DNA of 64,000 nucleotides from Flavobacterium sp. CFS9 (GCF_041154745.1 NZ_AP031573.1:5022001-5086000); one strand, 5' to 3'. Numbered from the stretch's first letter, positions 50,620 to 60,171 are shown. Notes: a model not told the origin generated them from the letters alone. A program made the numbers and translations.

Positions 50620-52197
50620 TTAATCTTTAAAGAAGACTTTAAAAGTTGTCCCCTCTCCTACCTGACTTTCTACTGTAATGTTTCCATTCATAGATTCAAT
50701 CTGATTTTTTGTAATGTATAAGCCCAAACCGTTTGCTTTTTCGTGCTTATGAAATGTTTTATACATTCCAAAAATTAAATCTCCGTGTTTCTTAAGATCA
50801 ATTCCTAAACCATTGTCTTTTACGGTTAATACCTTTCTTCCATTTTCTTTGAAAAAATTAAACTCAACGATCAGTGGTTTTTTAGGATCTGCATATTTGA
50901 TAGCATTGCTGCTCAGGTTTTGTAATACACTTTCAAGATAGGCCGGATTAAAATGAACCACTGCTTCAGGAGAAACATTGTTGATTATTGTGACATCATT
51001 CTTGTTGCTATAGGCATTAACAATGTTGAGTACCCTGTTTAAATAACTGTTTAAATTCAGTGCCTCGATATTAATTTCGGTATTGTTCTGAACATTTACA
51101 ATTTGGGACAAATCTTCAATTGTTTTACTAAGATCTCCGGAAACCGCACGCAGGTATTTTAATGTTTCAACTTTTTCATCAAAACCTTCTTCTGAATCGA
51201 TCAAGTCCAAAAGAACTTTAAAATTACCTGCGTGCGAGTTTAAGTTATGAGAAACGATATGCGAGAAATTCAACAATCTGTTATTCTTTTCTTTATACAC
51301 TTCCATTTCTCTTCTTAACTCAAGCTCTTTCTCTTTCTGAAAAGAAACATCACTATAAGTTCCTATTACTTTTAATGGTTTTCCCTCAAGATCACGCTCG
51401 ATCACCATTCCTTTACTAAGAATCCACTTGTACTTTTTATTCGAAGTTAGTACACGTTGAAAATTTTCGTAAAAAGGAGTTCTGTTATTAAAATGATCAT
51501 TAAAAGCCTTTTGACACTCTACAACATCCTCCGGATGGATCATTTTCTTCCATCCCTCGCAAGTATGAGAAACTTCAGAAGCTTTCAATTCCAGTATATT
51601 CAAAGCCTGCTGCGAATAATAAATTCTATCAATGGTTAGATCCCAGTCCCAAATACCTTCATTTGAAGTCATCAGCATAAACTTAAAACGTTCTTCTGTT
51701 CTTCTGAGTTTTAACTCCTGCTCTTTTAATTCGGTAATATCAGTTATACGACCATAAAATTCCGTACTTCCGTCTTTATTGACTAGTCTTTTTGAAGTCA
51801 CTTTAAACCAGCTTAATCCATTGAAAGGCAATTCTGCCCTGAACACAACACTCCATTTTCTTCTTTTTTTAATAGCATCGAATAAAGAGTTTTTTACCCT
51901 TTTTTTATCATCCTGATGAATTCGATCGTATATAGAAAGTACAGTATTGGTAAACATGGTATTGGATAAAACTTCAAACATTTCGTAGGTGGCATCATTT
52001 ATAAATGGCATTTCATAATTATTATCTGCCGAAATCGTAAATACAAAAAGGGCATCATGAACCTCTTCAAATGCTTTAGACTTAAAAACATTTATGTTTG
52101 CTTTCTTCTTTGTATTATAAAAATCGAATTCCATAGCCTTACTTTTATACATTCCCTTTCTATTAACTGTAGTTTTCTTTAGCATTAAAATTTGCAT
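50620..52197 (-). CDS. PAS-domain sensor histidine kinase, soluble
   Basis: 525 residues, no membrane helix. A first PAS-like domain is at about 45-155 (FINDATYEMFEVLSN, RITDITELK). A second PAS/PAC is at about 165-290 (FMLMTSNEGIWDWDLTIDRIYYS, GTYSDVSFQKE). The kinase core has H-box SHIVSHNLNSHAGN, N-box LSSNAIKYADP, VKDNGLGIDL and NGLGLYITKNQ. The start is uncertain: ATGs at 52152 and 52134 are alternatives. It lacks an adjacent dedicated regulator, but its promoter matches that of the LuxR-linked kinase at 53320-55071, so both may serve one pathway. Confidence 0.88.
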   Translation of the reverse strand: MQILMLKKTTVNRKGMYKSKAMEFDFYNTKKKANINVFKSKAFEEVHDALFVFTISADNNYEMPFINDATYEMFEVLSNTMFTNTVLSIYDRIHQDDKKRVKNSLFDAIKKRRKWSVVFRAELPFNGLSWFKVTSKRLVNKDGSTEFYGRITDITELKEQELKLRRTEERFKFMLMTSNEGIWDWDLTIDRIYYSQQALNILELKASEVSHTCEGWKKMIHPEDVVECQKAFNDHFNNRTPFYENFQRVLTSNKKYKWILSKGMVIERDLEGKPLKVIGTYSDVSFQKEKELELRREMEVYKEKNNRLLNFSHIVSHNLNSHAGNFKVLLDLIDSEEGFDEKVETLKYLRAVSGDLSKTIEDLSQIVNVQNNTEINIEALNLNSYLNRVLNIVNAYSNKNDVTIINNVSPEAVVHFNPAYLESVLQNLSSNAIKYADPKKPLIVEFNFFKENGRKVLTVKDNGLGIDLKKHGDLIFGMYKTFHKHEKANGLGLYITKNQIESMNGNITVESQVGEGTTFKVFFKD

Positions 52198-52418
52198 TAG
52201 ATTTTAAAAACACTATTTGTTGATCAGACGGCAATCTTCTAAAAAAATAAAAATTGACCTGACTTTTATAACCCAAAAAACAAAAACAAAAAAAGCCGTC
52301 CGTAACAACAAAAGAGTATCTCTTAATACAGGAAGCTAGATGCTGAAAAAAAATAATCCATTCTGCTACAAATCCATCTTATTTATAAAGTTCCAGCAAC
52401 TGCATCTTCCTGACAAAA

Positions 52419-52426
52419 CAAAAATA
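52419..52426 (-). promoter_or_regulatory. -7 box TATTTTTG of the PAS kinase
   Basis: TATTTTTG on the minus strand fits TAnnTTTG. No TTG is found at -33, as expected for an activator-dependent promoter. The dyad centre is 59.5 bp upstream of its downstream edge, exactly as at 55451-55458. Confidence 0.55.
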
Positions 52427-52449
52427 CATGCAATAAAATCAATACGTTA

Positions 52450-52487
52450 TAGAACATGGAACGTCTTGTTGTAGAATTATTTCTACA
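52450..52487 (-). promoter_or_regulatory. LuxR-type regulator operator (dyad plus half-site) of the PAS kinase
   Basis: A perfect inverted repeat TGTAGAA-TTAT-TTCTACA (52470-52487) with a half-site TAGAACAT (52450-52457). The site at 55482-55519 has the same two elements at the same spacing relative to an identical -7 box. Binding by the LuxR-type regulator at 52579 is inferred. Confidence 0.65.
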
Positions 52488-52518
52488 GAAAATACATCAC
52501 AAATAAAACTGCTGATCA

Positions 52519-52556
52519 CAAAAAAAACAGGCACTTAAAAAGTCCTGTTTTTTTAA
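52519..52556 (-). terminator. Terminator after LuxR-type regulator
   Basis: AAAAAAACAGGCACTT and AAGTCCTGTTTTTTT form a stem with one bulged base and a loop of A residues; the T-run works on both strands. It is placed 23 bp after the regulator stop codon. Confidence 0.8.
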
Positions 52557-52578
52557 TAGGTTTGAAATAGTTCGTTTA

Positions 52579-53229
52579 TCAATCCGCATACAACTGAAAA
52601 ACTTTGATCAAATCGGCCAGATTATCAATTTCCAGCTTTTCAAAAATCCTGTTTTTATAGGTACTTACCGTAGTTTTCTTAATGTTCAGATGTTCAATTA
52701 TTTCGAGATTGCCATAACCTTTAATTAAAAGCTGTGCCACTTCGATTTCTCTGTTGGACAATACATCTAATGGGTTTGTTGGTTTTTTTGAAATATAAGA
52801 GTCGAGAATCCTGTCTTTCAGATTCTGTGTAATATACTTTCCGGACAAGATCATCGAACTGATGGCATTTTTCATTTCTTCCTCCGAAGTTTCTTTGTTC
52901 AGATATCCGGATGCTCCTGCATTCAAATACCGCATGGCGTAGATATTCTCATCATAGGCTGAGAAGATCAGTATTTTCACTTCGGGCTGAATGGATTTAA
53001 TCTCTGTTATGATGCTGATACTGTTTCCATCAGGAAAATTCACATCTAAGATTAATAAATCTATACTCTGCTCTTTCAAAACAGCAAGTGTATCCTTAAA
53101 ATTTCCTGCTTTATGAATTAAAGCATTCGAAAATAACTCTTTTATCATCAAAGAAACGCCTTGTCGTACCACACTATGGTCATCAGCTACTAAAAAGCTA
53201 TAGTTATTGGATGGGGATTTCATTTTCAT
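52579..53229 (-). CDS. NarL/LuxR-family response regulator
   Basis: 216 residues. The receiver has D16/D17 and phosphoacceptor D62 in LLILDVNFPDG, with K in YLNKETS. The C-terminal LuxR helix-turn-helix is at about 150-210 (LSNREIEVAQLLIKGYGNLEIIEHLNIKKTTVSTYKNRIFEKL). It lies 90 bp downstream of a membrane kinase on the same strand. It probably controls its own operon and the PAS kinase through the matching TGTAGAA dyads (inference). Confidence 0.93.
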   Translation of the reverse strand: MKMKSPSNNYSFLVADDHSVVRQGVSLMIKELFSNALIHKAGNFKDTLAVLKEQSIDLLILDVNFPDGNSISIITEIKSIQPEVKILIFSAYDENIYAMRYLNAGASGYLNKETSEEEMKNAISSMILSGKYITQNLKDRILDSYISKKPTNPLDVLSNREIEVAQLLIKGYGNLEIIEHLNIKKTTVSTYKNRIFEKLEIDNLADLIKVFQLYAD

Positions 53230-53319
53230 TTACCTAATTTAGGGTTGTTTCAGCGCTTTTCTCTAACTAATTGCCTTTTTACTGTCAATATACAAAAAGT
53301 ATATTAATTTGGTCTTATT

Positions 53320-55071
53320 TTAAACTAAACTTATAAAGAGGTTGAAAATAATCGTTGTCCCTTTGCCTTCTTCGCTCTGAACATCTATTTTTCCATCAAA
53401 CAATTCTACAATTTCTTTACACAAATTGAGTCCTAAACCTACTCCAAGATCGTTTACTTTTCCTGAAACGGTACCCTGATAATAAAGTTCGAATATGTTC
53501 TTGAGATCGTTTTTGGCAATTCCTATTCCACTGTCTTTAATTTCTATTTTTAAATTTACTTGCTTATCAGAGGTCTTTTCGAGATCCATCGCTATTTTTA
53601 TCAATCCATTTTCGGTAAACTTATTCGCATTACCAATAATGTTATAAAAAAGCTGATGAATTTTTGCAGCATCAGAATTCACTTCAAGATTTGAAATCAA
53701 ATTCGAATTAACTTCTATTTTATTCCCTTTACTTTCAACCAATGAAGCCATCGAATGTACAATTTGATGAATTTCTTCCTTAAGCAGGAATTTTTTATTG
53801 TTCAATTTAGGTTCATAATTTCCGTCTTTTGAATATTCCAGGATCTGATTGGCTAAAAGAAGCAATGAGTTTGTAGTAAACTGAATGGATTTAAAAGTAT
53901 CTTTTATTTCGGCATCTTTTATCGAAGCACTTATCATTTTACTGTAAATTGAAATGATGCTTAAAGGAGATCTGATCTCATGGCTGATCATTCCCATAAT
54001 TCTATTCTTAAAATTCAGGTTTTCACGGATCTGCATCTGAGCGGTAGTCAGTCTTTTTTCATATTGAAAAGCCAGTCTTGTGAAGCCGAAAAGTACAAGC
54101 GAAACGATAAACATCATTAAGATCAAAATCGCAATGGTATAACTTCTCACTATTTTATTGGATTCGTATTGCTTTTGCAATTGCTTTTGAGTATTATCCT
54201 GAAGCAATTTCAACGAATTGTTGTAATTCGGCATAATCTCCGCCTCTAAGTTCAGTAATTCGTTATTAAACTCTTTTAGTTTAGCATCCTGATCTTTTAA
54301 ATTGGCAAATGACTTCTTTAAGTTCTTAAACTGTTCTTCGTAAAATTTATTAGTGGTATTAAACAGGTTCGCAAATTGTTCTTCGATACTTCCGGTCACT
54401 ACTTTATTATCATACTTCATGGTAACCGTAATATTCAGCTTCTCTTTCTGCACATCCACTTTACCGGCCAAAGCAGCCCCCAATCTTGAGAATAAACCTT
54501 TTTTGGATACGCTGTCAACCTGTATATAGGATTCCGTTTTGATGCTGTCTAAGATCTTTTTATACGCGAATTTGTTTAGTTTAAAAGGTTTAGACAAAGC
54601 AGTCTTATCCGGATTGATCTGTGAATCGATAATAGAATCTATGCTGGATTTTATAGCCTCTACCGAATGCTCAGACTGATTCTTTTCTTCCAGAATCTTC
54701 ATGAATGCCTTGTTGTCTTTTGTAATCAGGGTTAGGCTGTCAATCAAGCGGCTAATCTCATTTAAAGAAGCGGTGTACTTATTTAGTGATTCCTTGTCTT
54801 TGTAATAAGTATAATTATTAAAACTCTTTTGAGAACTGACAAATGAATTATTAATACCACTGGTAAAATGCGTTATTCTGTTCAATGAATCCATCGAGTT
54901 TAAAGTTTTCGACATTTCTGATTCATTAGACGATTCGTTGTACCAAATAACTATTGCAATTATTTGTAAAAGAATAACACAGGCTATTAAAGTGTAGTGA
55001 ATTATCTTTCTGTGTTTGAACTTTAGTTTAAAAAAACTAAACGTACTATTTAAGGAATGTTTTCTAATCAA
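53320..55071 (-). CDS. Membrane sensor histidine kinase with long extracytoplasmic domain
   Basis: 583 residues. Transmembrane helices at about 25-45 and 310-332 enclose a ~265-residue periplasmic region predicted largely helical with coiled-coil tendency (KEESLNKYTASLNEISRLIDSL-like heptads). HisKA has the H in GMISHEIRSPLS. The HATPase has IGNANKFTENG, IKDSGIGIAK and GVGLGLNLCKEI. It forms a pair with the LuxR-type regulator gene 90 bp downstream. The periplasmic domain resembles methyl-accepting sensor domains; the ligand is unknown. Confidence 0.9.
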   Translation of the reverse strand: MIRKHSLNSTFSFFKLKFKHRKIIHYTLIACVILLQIIAIVIWYNESSNESEMSKTLNSMDSLNRITHFTSGINNSFVSSQKSFNNYTYYKDKESLNKYTASLNEISRLIDSLTLITKDNKAFMKILEEKNQSEHSVEAIKSSIDSIIDSQINPDKTALSKPFKLNKFAYKKILDSIKTESYIQVDSVSKKGLFSRLGAALAGKVDVQKEKLNITVTMKYDNKVVTGSIEEQFANLFNTTNKFYEEQFKNLKKSFANLKDQDAKLKEFNNELLNLEAEIMPNYNNSLKLLQDNTQKQLQKQYESNKIVRSYTIAILILMMFIVSLVLFGFTRLAFQYEKRLTTAQMQIRENLNFKNRIMGMISHEIRSPLSIISIYSKMISASIKDAEIKDTFKSIQFTTNSLLLLANQILEYSKDGNYEPKLNNKKFLLKEEIHQIVHSMASLVESKGNKIEVNSNLISNLEVNSDAAKIHQLFYNIIGNANKFTENGLIKIAMDLEKTSDKQVNLKIEIKDSGIGIAKNDLKNIFELYYQGTVSGKVNDLGVGLGLNLCKEIVELFDGKIDVQSEEGKGTTIIFNLFISLV

Positions 55072-55450
55072 AATTTATATTTTAAAATGATAAATAAAAT
55101 AATGAGCCAAAGAATCAAATCCATAACTCATGCCACTTTTTTAATTAGGTATCGAAAGAACATCCTGAATGATGTACTACATTTTGAATAAATATTGTTC
55201 TATAGCTAAAATTAGCAGACACTAATTCAATTTTAATACTGATAACAGATCTTATTCCTCTAAGTTACTCTTTCTTTGTTTAAAAAACAACAAAGCCAAA
55301 AATACTTCTCTATCAATAATAACCATAGCACAACAGATATTTAAAAGAGATTTGGGGGGATCTTTTTAACAGAATAAATGTGTTTAATACAAAAAACTTA
55401 CTTTATTCTATTTTTAAATATATAATTGTTTCTATTTTCTTAATAAGTAG

Positions 55451-55458
55451 CAAAAATA
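55451..55458 (-). promoter_or_regulatory. -7 box TATTTTTG of kinase/LuxR regulator operon
   Basis: TATTTTTG (minus strand) is identical to the box before the PAS kinase and at the same distance from the dyad. No -33 TTG is present. Confidence 0.55.
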
Positions 55459-55481
55459 GTATGCTGAAATTAAATCGACTG

Positions 55482-55519
55482 TAGAACATTTTATAACGAC
55501 CTGTAGAACTTGTTCTACA
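55482..55519 (-). promoter_or_regulatory. LuxR-type regulator operator (dyad plus half-site) of its own operon
   Basis: A perfect inverted repeat TGTAGAA-CTTG-TTCTACA (55502-55519) and half-site TAGAACAT (55482-55489), at spacing identical to the copy at 52450-52487. The position about 60 bp upstream of the -7 box suits an activator. Confidence 0.65.
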
Positions 55520-55827
55520 ATTTTGCTAGTAATTAATTCTACAATTTTCCTCGTACAAAGATACAATTTTTGAAAAAATATGCCGGATTATTTACGAAAT
55601 CGTTTGATCAACAGTTAATATATCGTCTCAAACACTCTATTTAAAGCGCTGATTTTCAGAACATGACTCTTTAAAATCAAACAAAAACGGGATACTCTTG
55701 TAAAAATCCTTCTCTCCTGTTTAAAGATCAACAGAAGCAAAAAAAAATCATTTTTACCAAAAAACAGATCCAAACCGAATCTTTCCGTTTCAGTAAAAAT
55801 TATTGTTATTTAACGTTAAAAGATAAT

Positions 55828-56607
55828 TTATTTGTGCTCGAGCAAACCATCTAAGTCTGATAAGGTATAAAACTTGAGATCGTTCAACTTCATGTACCTG
55901 CAGATAAATTCTAAAGTTTCGATTTTGGTCTGATAATTTTCGGTAACATTTCTAACAGGTTTATGACCACACAAGATCAGGATCTTGTTGTGTTTTTTTG
56001 CATAGTGCAATAATTCAAGAAGGTACGGAATACTGAAATGAATATGACTATTGTCAATGTCAAAGGCAAATACAATTTTTGAATTATCGAAATAACTATC
56101 CTGTTTTTCAGGCAGTTCACCTCCAAAAGCCCGTCCTCTGATAATTTTAAACATAGGTGACAGCGCTTTATCCAATGCATCCGATCTTTCTCCATACGGA
56201 TAAGCAAAGGTGGTCATCTTAAAAGAATGTTTTTTCATGGAAGCAATCATAGGAGTAATTTCCTGACTGATATACGCATCCATTCCGTGCTGATTGACAA
56301 ATTTAACGGCATTGTAATGATGATAGCCATGTCCGGCTATTTCATGTCCGTATTTTTGCATTTCGTGAAGTTTTTCGATTTGAGGCTTCCCAATCGAATC
56401 AATACGGCAAACATTAAAAGTGGCTTTCCAGGAATATTTTCTCAAAGCCTGATCGGCTTCGGCCCATTCGTCTACATAGGCATCATCAAAAGATAAAATG
56501 ACACCAGCTTCATAAGCTTTAACACCAGGATTTTGCTTTTTACTTTCACAAGAAAATAAGGTCAGACAGAATAAAAGCAATACTGATTTAAGGGAAAACA
56601 TCTTCAT
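55828..56607 (-). CDS. Polysaccharide deacetylase-family lipoprotein
   Basis: 259 residues. Lipobox FCLTLFSC (Cys ~19). NodB-homology features are the metal-binding SFDDAY (TFDDG motif), HEIAGHGYHH (the H-x3-H pair with G in between), the YPYGE region and LILCGHKP near the end. Such enzymes remove acetyl groups from GlcNAc-type glycans. It stands alone on the minus strand, 144 bp after the ABC permease, and is not next to the GT2 exopolysaccharide locus. Confidence 0.85.
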   Translation of the reverse strand: MKMFSLKSVLLLFCLTLFSCESKKQNPGVKAYEAGVILSFDDAYVDEWAEADQALRKYSWKATFNVCRIDSIGKPQIEKLHEMQKYGHEIAGHGYHHYNAVKFVNQHGMDAYISQEITPMIASMKKHSFKMTTFAYPYGERSDALDKALSPMFKIIRGRAFGGELPEKQDSYFDNSKIVFAFDIDNSHIHFSIPYLLELLHYAKKHNKILILCGHKPVRNVTENYQTKIETLEFICRYMKLNDLKFYTLSDLDGLLEHK

Positions 56608-56697
56608 AAAGTATACTCTGAGAATTAAAAACGCACTCTTTTTTTAATCAATAGAATCTTATTATTTCAAATATAGTTCTTTTTCTTGTTTTCTGCC

Positions 56698-56738
56698 ATT
56701 AAAAAAAGCCTCCAAAATGTTCTCACTTCGAAGGCTTT
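56698..56738 (-). terminator. Terminator after ABC permease
   Basis: On the minus strand AAAGCCTTC (from 56738) pairs with GGAGGCTTT (to 56705) through one G-U pair, loop 16 nt, followed by TTTT. It lies just after the permease stop at 56752. Confidence 0.75.
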
Positions 56739-56751
56739 ACTTTTTTACGAT

Positions 56752-59175
56752 TTATTCGTATTTCAAATATTTCAAAACATCTATTTTAGTGGCCTGATAA
56801 GCTCTTGAAAGCACTACCCCTAAAGTTAGCAGCAACAAGGCGATAAATCCAATTAAAAACGGATAAACCGATATCGTAATGCGGTACGAGAAATTTTCTA
56901 ACCATTTGTTAAGTAGGTAATAAGCCGGAAATAAAGCCATTAAAAAGCCTATAATACTGAAAACCACATACTGCTTGCAAAGTTCTTTCAATAAAACATT
57001 GGTCTCGGCACCCAGAGTTTTCCGAATCGCGATTTCTTTCATGCGTCGTTCAATAGAGTACGAAGCCAGTGCAAACAATCCAAAAAGCGCAATGACAATG
57101 ACAATGACATTTAATAACGAAAATAGATTTTTTTGCTTGACATAATTACTATACGATCTTTTGTATCCTTTATCGACAAAATCATACGAAAACGGATATT
57201 CTGTATCCACTTTTTTTACCCATAGATTTTCTACATCAGTCAAAGTCTGCTGCATGGTTTTGGCATCTGCAGTGATATAAATATTATTCAAAAGTTCTGT
57301 AAACCAGGGCACTGTTTTAAAATGCAGAAATGTCATCGGCGGAACAGCCTGACCCGGATCCATCAGATTAAAATCTTTTACAATCCCAACAATAATTACT
57401 TCCTGACCGTTCCAATTTACCTTTTTACCGATCGGATCTTTTTCGTTCAATAACTTAAGAGCCGTCTCATTAATCAACATTGAACTTACGGTATCTTGTG
57501 CAAATTTTGGATCTAAATAACGCCCTTTAACCATTTTGATTTTCAGCATTTCCAACAGACCAAAGTCTATTGGTATATTATTTCCGTCTATACTTTTGTC
57601 TTTATATTGATAAGTGATCGTCGATTTTGGACCATATCCTAAGACAAAACCACCACCCGAAACTTCTTTAACCCCTTTGATATGAAGCAATTGATTTTTG
57701 ATACTATTGTATTTGTCCAATCGTTCTTTAGCTGTAATTTTTTCACCATAAATATTTTTATACGAAATGTTCAGAATTTGTTTTCCATCAAAACCTAACT
57801 CTTTAGAGTTCATATGTTCTATTTGCTGGTAAACAATATAAGATCCGATAATGAAAAAAGCAGCCACCCCGAATTGAAAGATCAGCATCCCGTTGCGGAG
57901 CCAGATTCCGTTTTTACTTCGCCCGAAATTACCTTTCAAAACTTTTAAAGGCTCAAAATTAGAAACATAAACAGCCGGAAATATTCCTGCCAATACCACG
58001 GTTACAAAAAAGATAGCTATAAGCTGCAGATAAAACTGGCCGCTTTGCAATACAAGAGATTTATCTAAAAAGGAATTGTAATATGGCAAAGAAATCTCTA
58101 CAATAACCAATGATACCAAAATGGCGAACAAGGCTATTATGGCGGTTTCAAAAACAAACTGATAAATGATACCAACTTTTGAAGCCCCTATAATTTTTCG
58201 AACCCCAACCTCTTTTGCTCTCTTTACAGCATTTGCCGTAGCTGAATTAACATAATTTACAATAGATAACAGCAGGATTAAAACTGATAATCCAACCATA
58301 ATAAGTAAAAATTGAAGATTCCCTTTCGATTCTGCCATACCACCGGTTTTGGTATGCAAACGAACTGAGGCCAAGGATTCTAAAATTGGTTTTACTTCAC
58401 CATATTTACGAATAAGTTCCTGAGGAGTAATTCCTTGCTCTTTTGCAAATCGGACTGTGAGGTTATCAAAATATACTTTTTGGAGATTTTTTGCTACTTG
58501 TTTCTGATCCTCCTTATTTTTCAGTTTCAATAATAAAACGTACTGAAAGTTGCCCCAAAACTGCATGTTACCATTAATTCGCTGGTCCATGAAATTAACC
58601 ACACAAGAAGGATTATAAGCTGATTTTTTATCCAGCTTGTAAACGCCTCTCACTATCAAAGTTTTCTTCTGTAAAACGACTTTTTTACCTAAAGCAGTTT
58701 CATTTCCAAAAAGTTTAAACGCTAAATCCTGTGATAAACAAATACTGTTTACATCCGGTAAAGCTCCCTTTCGACTGCCCTCCGTAAATTCATACGGAAA
58801 ATAATCAAAGAAGTTTCTTTGAGCAATGGTAATCTTGTCAGATTGTACTTTTTTGCCTTTAAAATAAAGAATGTCATTATCATAACCTCCGCTCAAATAA
58901 CAAAAAGATTCAACTTCAGGACTTATAGCTTTTAACGCTGCCCCTACAGGCGCCGAACTTGAAGACCAATAGGTCGTAGCATTCATTTTATTGGCTACTA
59001 AAAAAATCTTGTCTTTGTTGGGGTTCCATTGATCGTAGGATTGTTCGTCATTCCAATATAAAGTCGCAAAGATTAACCCTGCAATTCCAATACTCAATCC
59101 CAAAACATTCAAAGCTGTAAAAAGCTTATTGTTTTTGATGTGATAAATAAATATGTTGATCCAGTTCTTTAGCAT
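56752..59175 (-). CDS. ABC exporter permease, MacB/FtsX type
   Basis: 807 residues. A first transmembrane helix at about 18-38, a large periplasmic MacB-type domain to ~280, three helices with an FtsX domain (about 285-425; KRAKEVGVRKIIGASK), a second periplasmic domain, and a final FtsX domain (about 680-800; ERRMKEIAIRKTLGAE). This duplicated layout is common in Bacteroidota exporters of peptides or lipids. It starts 2 nt after the ATPase gene. Divergent from a sigma-54 activator/kinase pair that may control it. Confidence 0.88.
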   Translation of the reverse strand: MLKNWINIFIYHIKNNKLFTALNVLGLSIGIAGLIFATLYWNDEQSYDQWNPNKDKIFLVANKMNATTYWSSSSAPVGAALKAISPEVESFCYLSGGYDNDILYFKGKKVQSDKITIAQRNFFDYFPYEFTEGSRKGALPDVNSICLSQDLAFKLFGNETALGKKVVLQKKTLIVRGVYKLDKKSAYNPSCVVNFMDQRINGNMQFWGNFQYVLLLKLKNKEDQKQVAKNLQKVYFDNLTVRFAKEQGITPQELIRKYGEVKPILESLASVRLHTKTGGMAESKGNLQFLLIMVGLSVLILLLSIVNYVNSATANAVKRAKEVGVRKIIGASKVGIIYQFVFETAIIALFAILVSLVIVEISLPYYNSFLDKSLVLQSGQFYLQLIAIFFVTVVLAGIFPAVYVSNFEPLKVLKGNFGRSKNGIWLRNGMLIFQFGVAAFFIIGSYIVYQQIEHMNSKELGFDGKQILNISYKNIYGEKITAKERLDKYNSIKNQLLHIKGVKEVSGGGFVLGYGPKSTITYQYKDKSIDGNNIPIDFGLLEMLKIKMVKGRYLDPKFAQDTVSSMLINETALKLLNEKDPIGKKVNWNGQEVIIVGIVKDFNLMDPGQAVPPMTFLHFKTVPWFTELLNNIYITADAKTMQQTLTDVENLWVKKVDTEYPFSYDFVDKGYKRSYSNYVKQKNLFSLLNVIVIVIALFGLFALASYSIERRMKEIAIRKTLGAETNVLLKELCKQYVVFSIIGFLMALFPAYYLLNKWLENFSYRITISVYPFLIGFIALLLLTLGVVLSRAYQATKIDVLKYLKYE

Positions 59176-59177
59176 GA

Positions 59178-59891
59178 TTAATTTATTGAATGGTTTACTA
59201 AAACATCTACATTTCTATGGTTCATTTTCTCTGAAAGAATGACTCCGTCTTTCATAACAATCGTTTTTTGCGAAAACGAAGCATCATAATCCGAATGCGT
59301 AACCATTAAAATTGTCGCACCTCCTGCGTGAAGATCCGTCAGCAATTCCATTACTTCGTTACCGTTTTTACTGTCCAGATTTCCAGTAGGCTCATCAGCA
59401 AGAATAATTTTCGGATCATTGATCAAAGCCCTGGCTACGGCTACACGCTGCTGTTGTCCTCCTGAAAGTTGTTGCGGATAATGTTTCAAACGATGTGATA
59501 TTCCTAAAATAGTTGCCATTTCCTGTACTTTTTTCTTTCTTTCAGATGATGGCACATTATTGTAAATCAACGGCAATTCGATATTATCAAAAACCGATAA
59601 TTCATCAATTAAATTAAAATTCTGAAAAATGAATCCGATGTTTTCTTTTCTCGCTTTTGATTTTAAACTTTCCTTCAGACCAATCATTTCCTGTCCTAAC
59701 AATTCATAACTTCCGCCTGAAGCACTGTCTAGTAATCCGATGATATTCAGTAAAGTCGATTTTCCACTACCCGATGGCCCCATGATCGATACAAAGTCGC
59801 CTTCGTTTACAGTTAATGAAATTTCGCTTAACGCTTTTGTTTCTACTTCTTCGGTTCTAAAAATTTTAGAAAGCTTTTTAATTTTGATCAT
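59178..59891 (-). CDS. ABC transporter ATPase (MacB/LolD type)
   Basis: 237 residues. Walker [10 protein letters not shown], signature [15 protein letters not shown], Walker [13 protein letters not shown] and the H-loop VTHSD. The LolD/MacB subfamily motif [21 protein letters not shown] is present. It energises the permease encoded 2 nt downstream. Upstream lies the regulatory region shared with the sigma-54 activator. Confidence 0.93.
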   Translation of the reverse strand: MIKIKKLSKIFRTEEVETKALSEISLTVNEGDFVSIMGPSGSGKSTLLNIIGLLDSASGGSYELLGQEMIGLKESLKSKARKENIGFIFQNFNLIDELSVFDNIELPLIYNNVPSSERKKKVQEMATILGISHRLKHYPQQLSGGQQQRVAVARALINDPKIILADEPTGNLDSKNGNEVMELLTDLHAGGATILMVTHSDYDASFSQKTIVMKDGVILSEKMNHRNVDVLVNHSIN

Positions 59892-60062
59892 ATTACTTTG
59901 TTTTTGATGTTTGTTTTTCTTTCTAAGAATGGTATTGCCGAAGTAAAAAACAGATCCTAAATTAAGATAATTGATAAGATAATCTATAAATATCTATTTT
60001 TGTTACATTTACCGGCAACAATCATTCTTCTATTTGATGATTTGCTAATAGTAATATGATTT

Positions 60063-60073
60063 TCGTGCCAAAA
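60063..60073 (-). promoter_or_regulatory. Possible sigma-54 -24 element for ABC operon
   Basis: On the minus strand TTTTTGGCACG contains the TTGGCACG of a -24 box, followed by 4 nt and TCATA, a poor match to the -12 TTGCW. It lies ~170 bp before the ATPase start, with two activator-type dyads a further ~65-100 bp upstream. Tentative. Confidence 0.3.
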
Positions 60074-60131
60074 ATTTAAAATTCCTAACTGCCTTATTTT
60101 AAATTTTTTAATATTTAAAAGAATTCAGAAG

Positions 60132-60167
60132 TGTCCAATAATGGACAGCTTTCGTCCAAAAATGAAC
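60132..60167. promoter_or_regulatory. Tandem GTCCA-N4-TGRAC dyads, likely activator binding sites
   Basis: TGTCCA-ATAA-TGGACA (60132-60147) is a perfect dyad. GTCCA-AAAA-TGAAC (60154-60167) is a one-mismatch copy. Their centres are 21 bp apart (two helical turns). They lie immediately upstream of the sigma-54 activator gene and could serve it or the divergent ABC operon. Confidence 0.55.
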
Positions 60168-60171
60168 AAAA

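Larger units (their letters stand above)
52198..52578. other. 381-bp regulatory gap upstream of the PAS kinase
   Basis: Contains the terminator of the LuxR-type regulator (52519-52556), the dyad TGTAGAA-N4-TTCTACA (52470-52487), a half-site (52450-52457) and a -7 box (52419-52426), then ~220 bp of untranslated leader with nothing recognised. Confidence 0.65.
55072..55827. other. 756-bp regulatory gap upstream of the LuxR-linked kinase
   Basis: AT-rich, no gene. Holds the operator and -7 box listed below and an additional half-site ATTCTACA at 55536-55543. The ~370 bp between the -7 box and the kinase start would be a long leader with no recognised structure. Confidence 0.65.

Noticed and set aside
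55556..55563. -7-like box TATCTTTG on the minus strand upstream of the kinase
   Set aside because: Matches TAnnTTTG, but no -33 box is found at 19-21 bp, and the box at 55451 fits the operator spacing shared with the PAS kinase.
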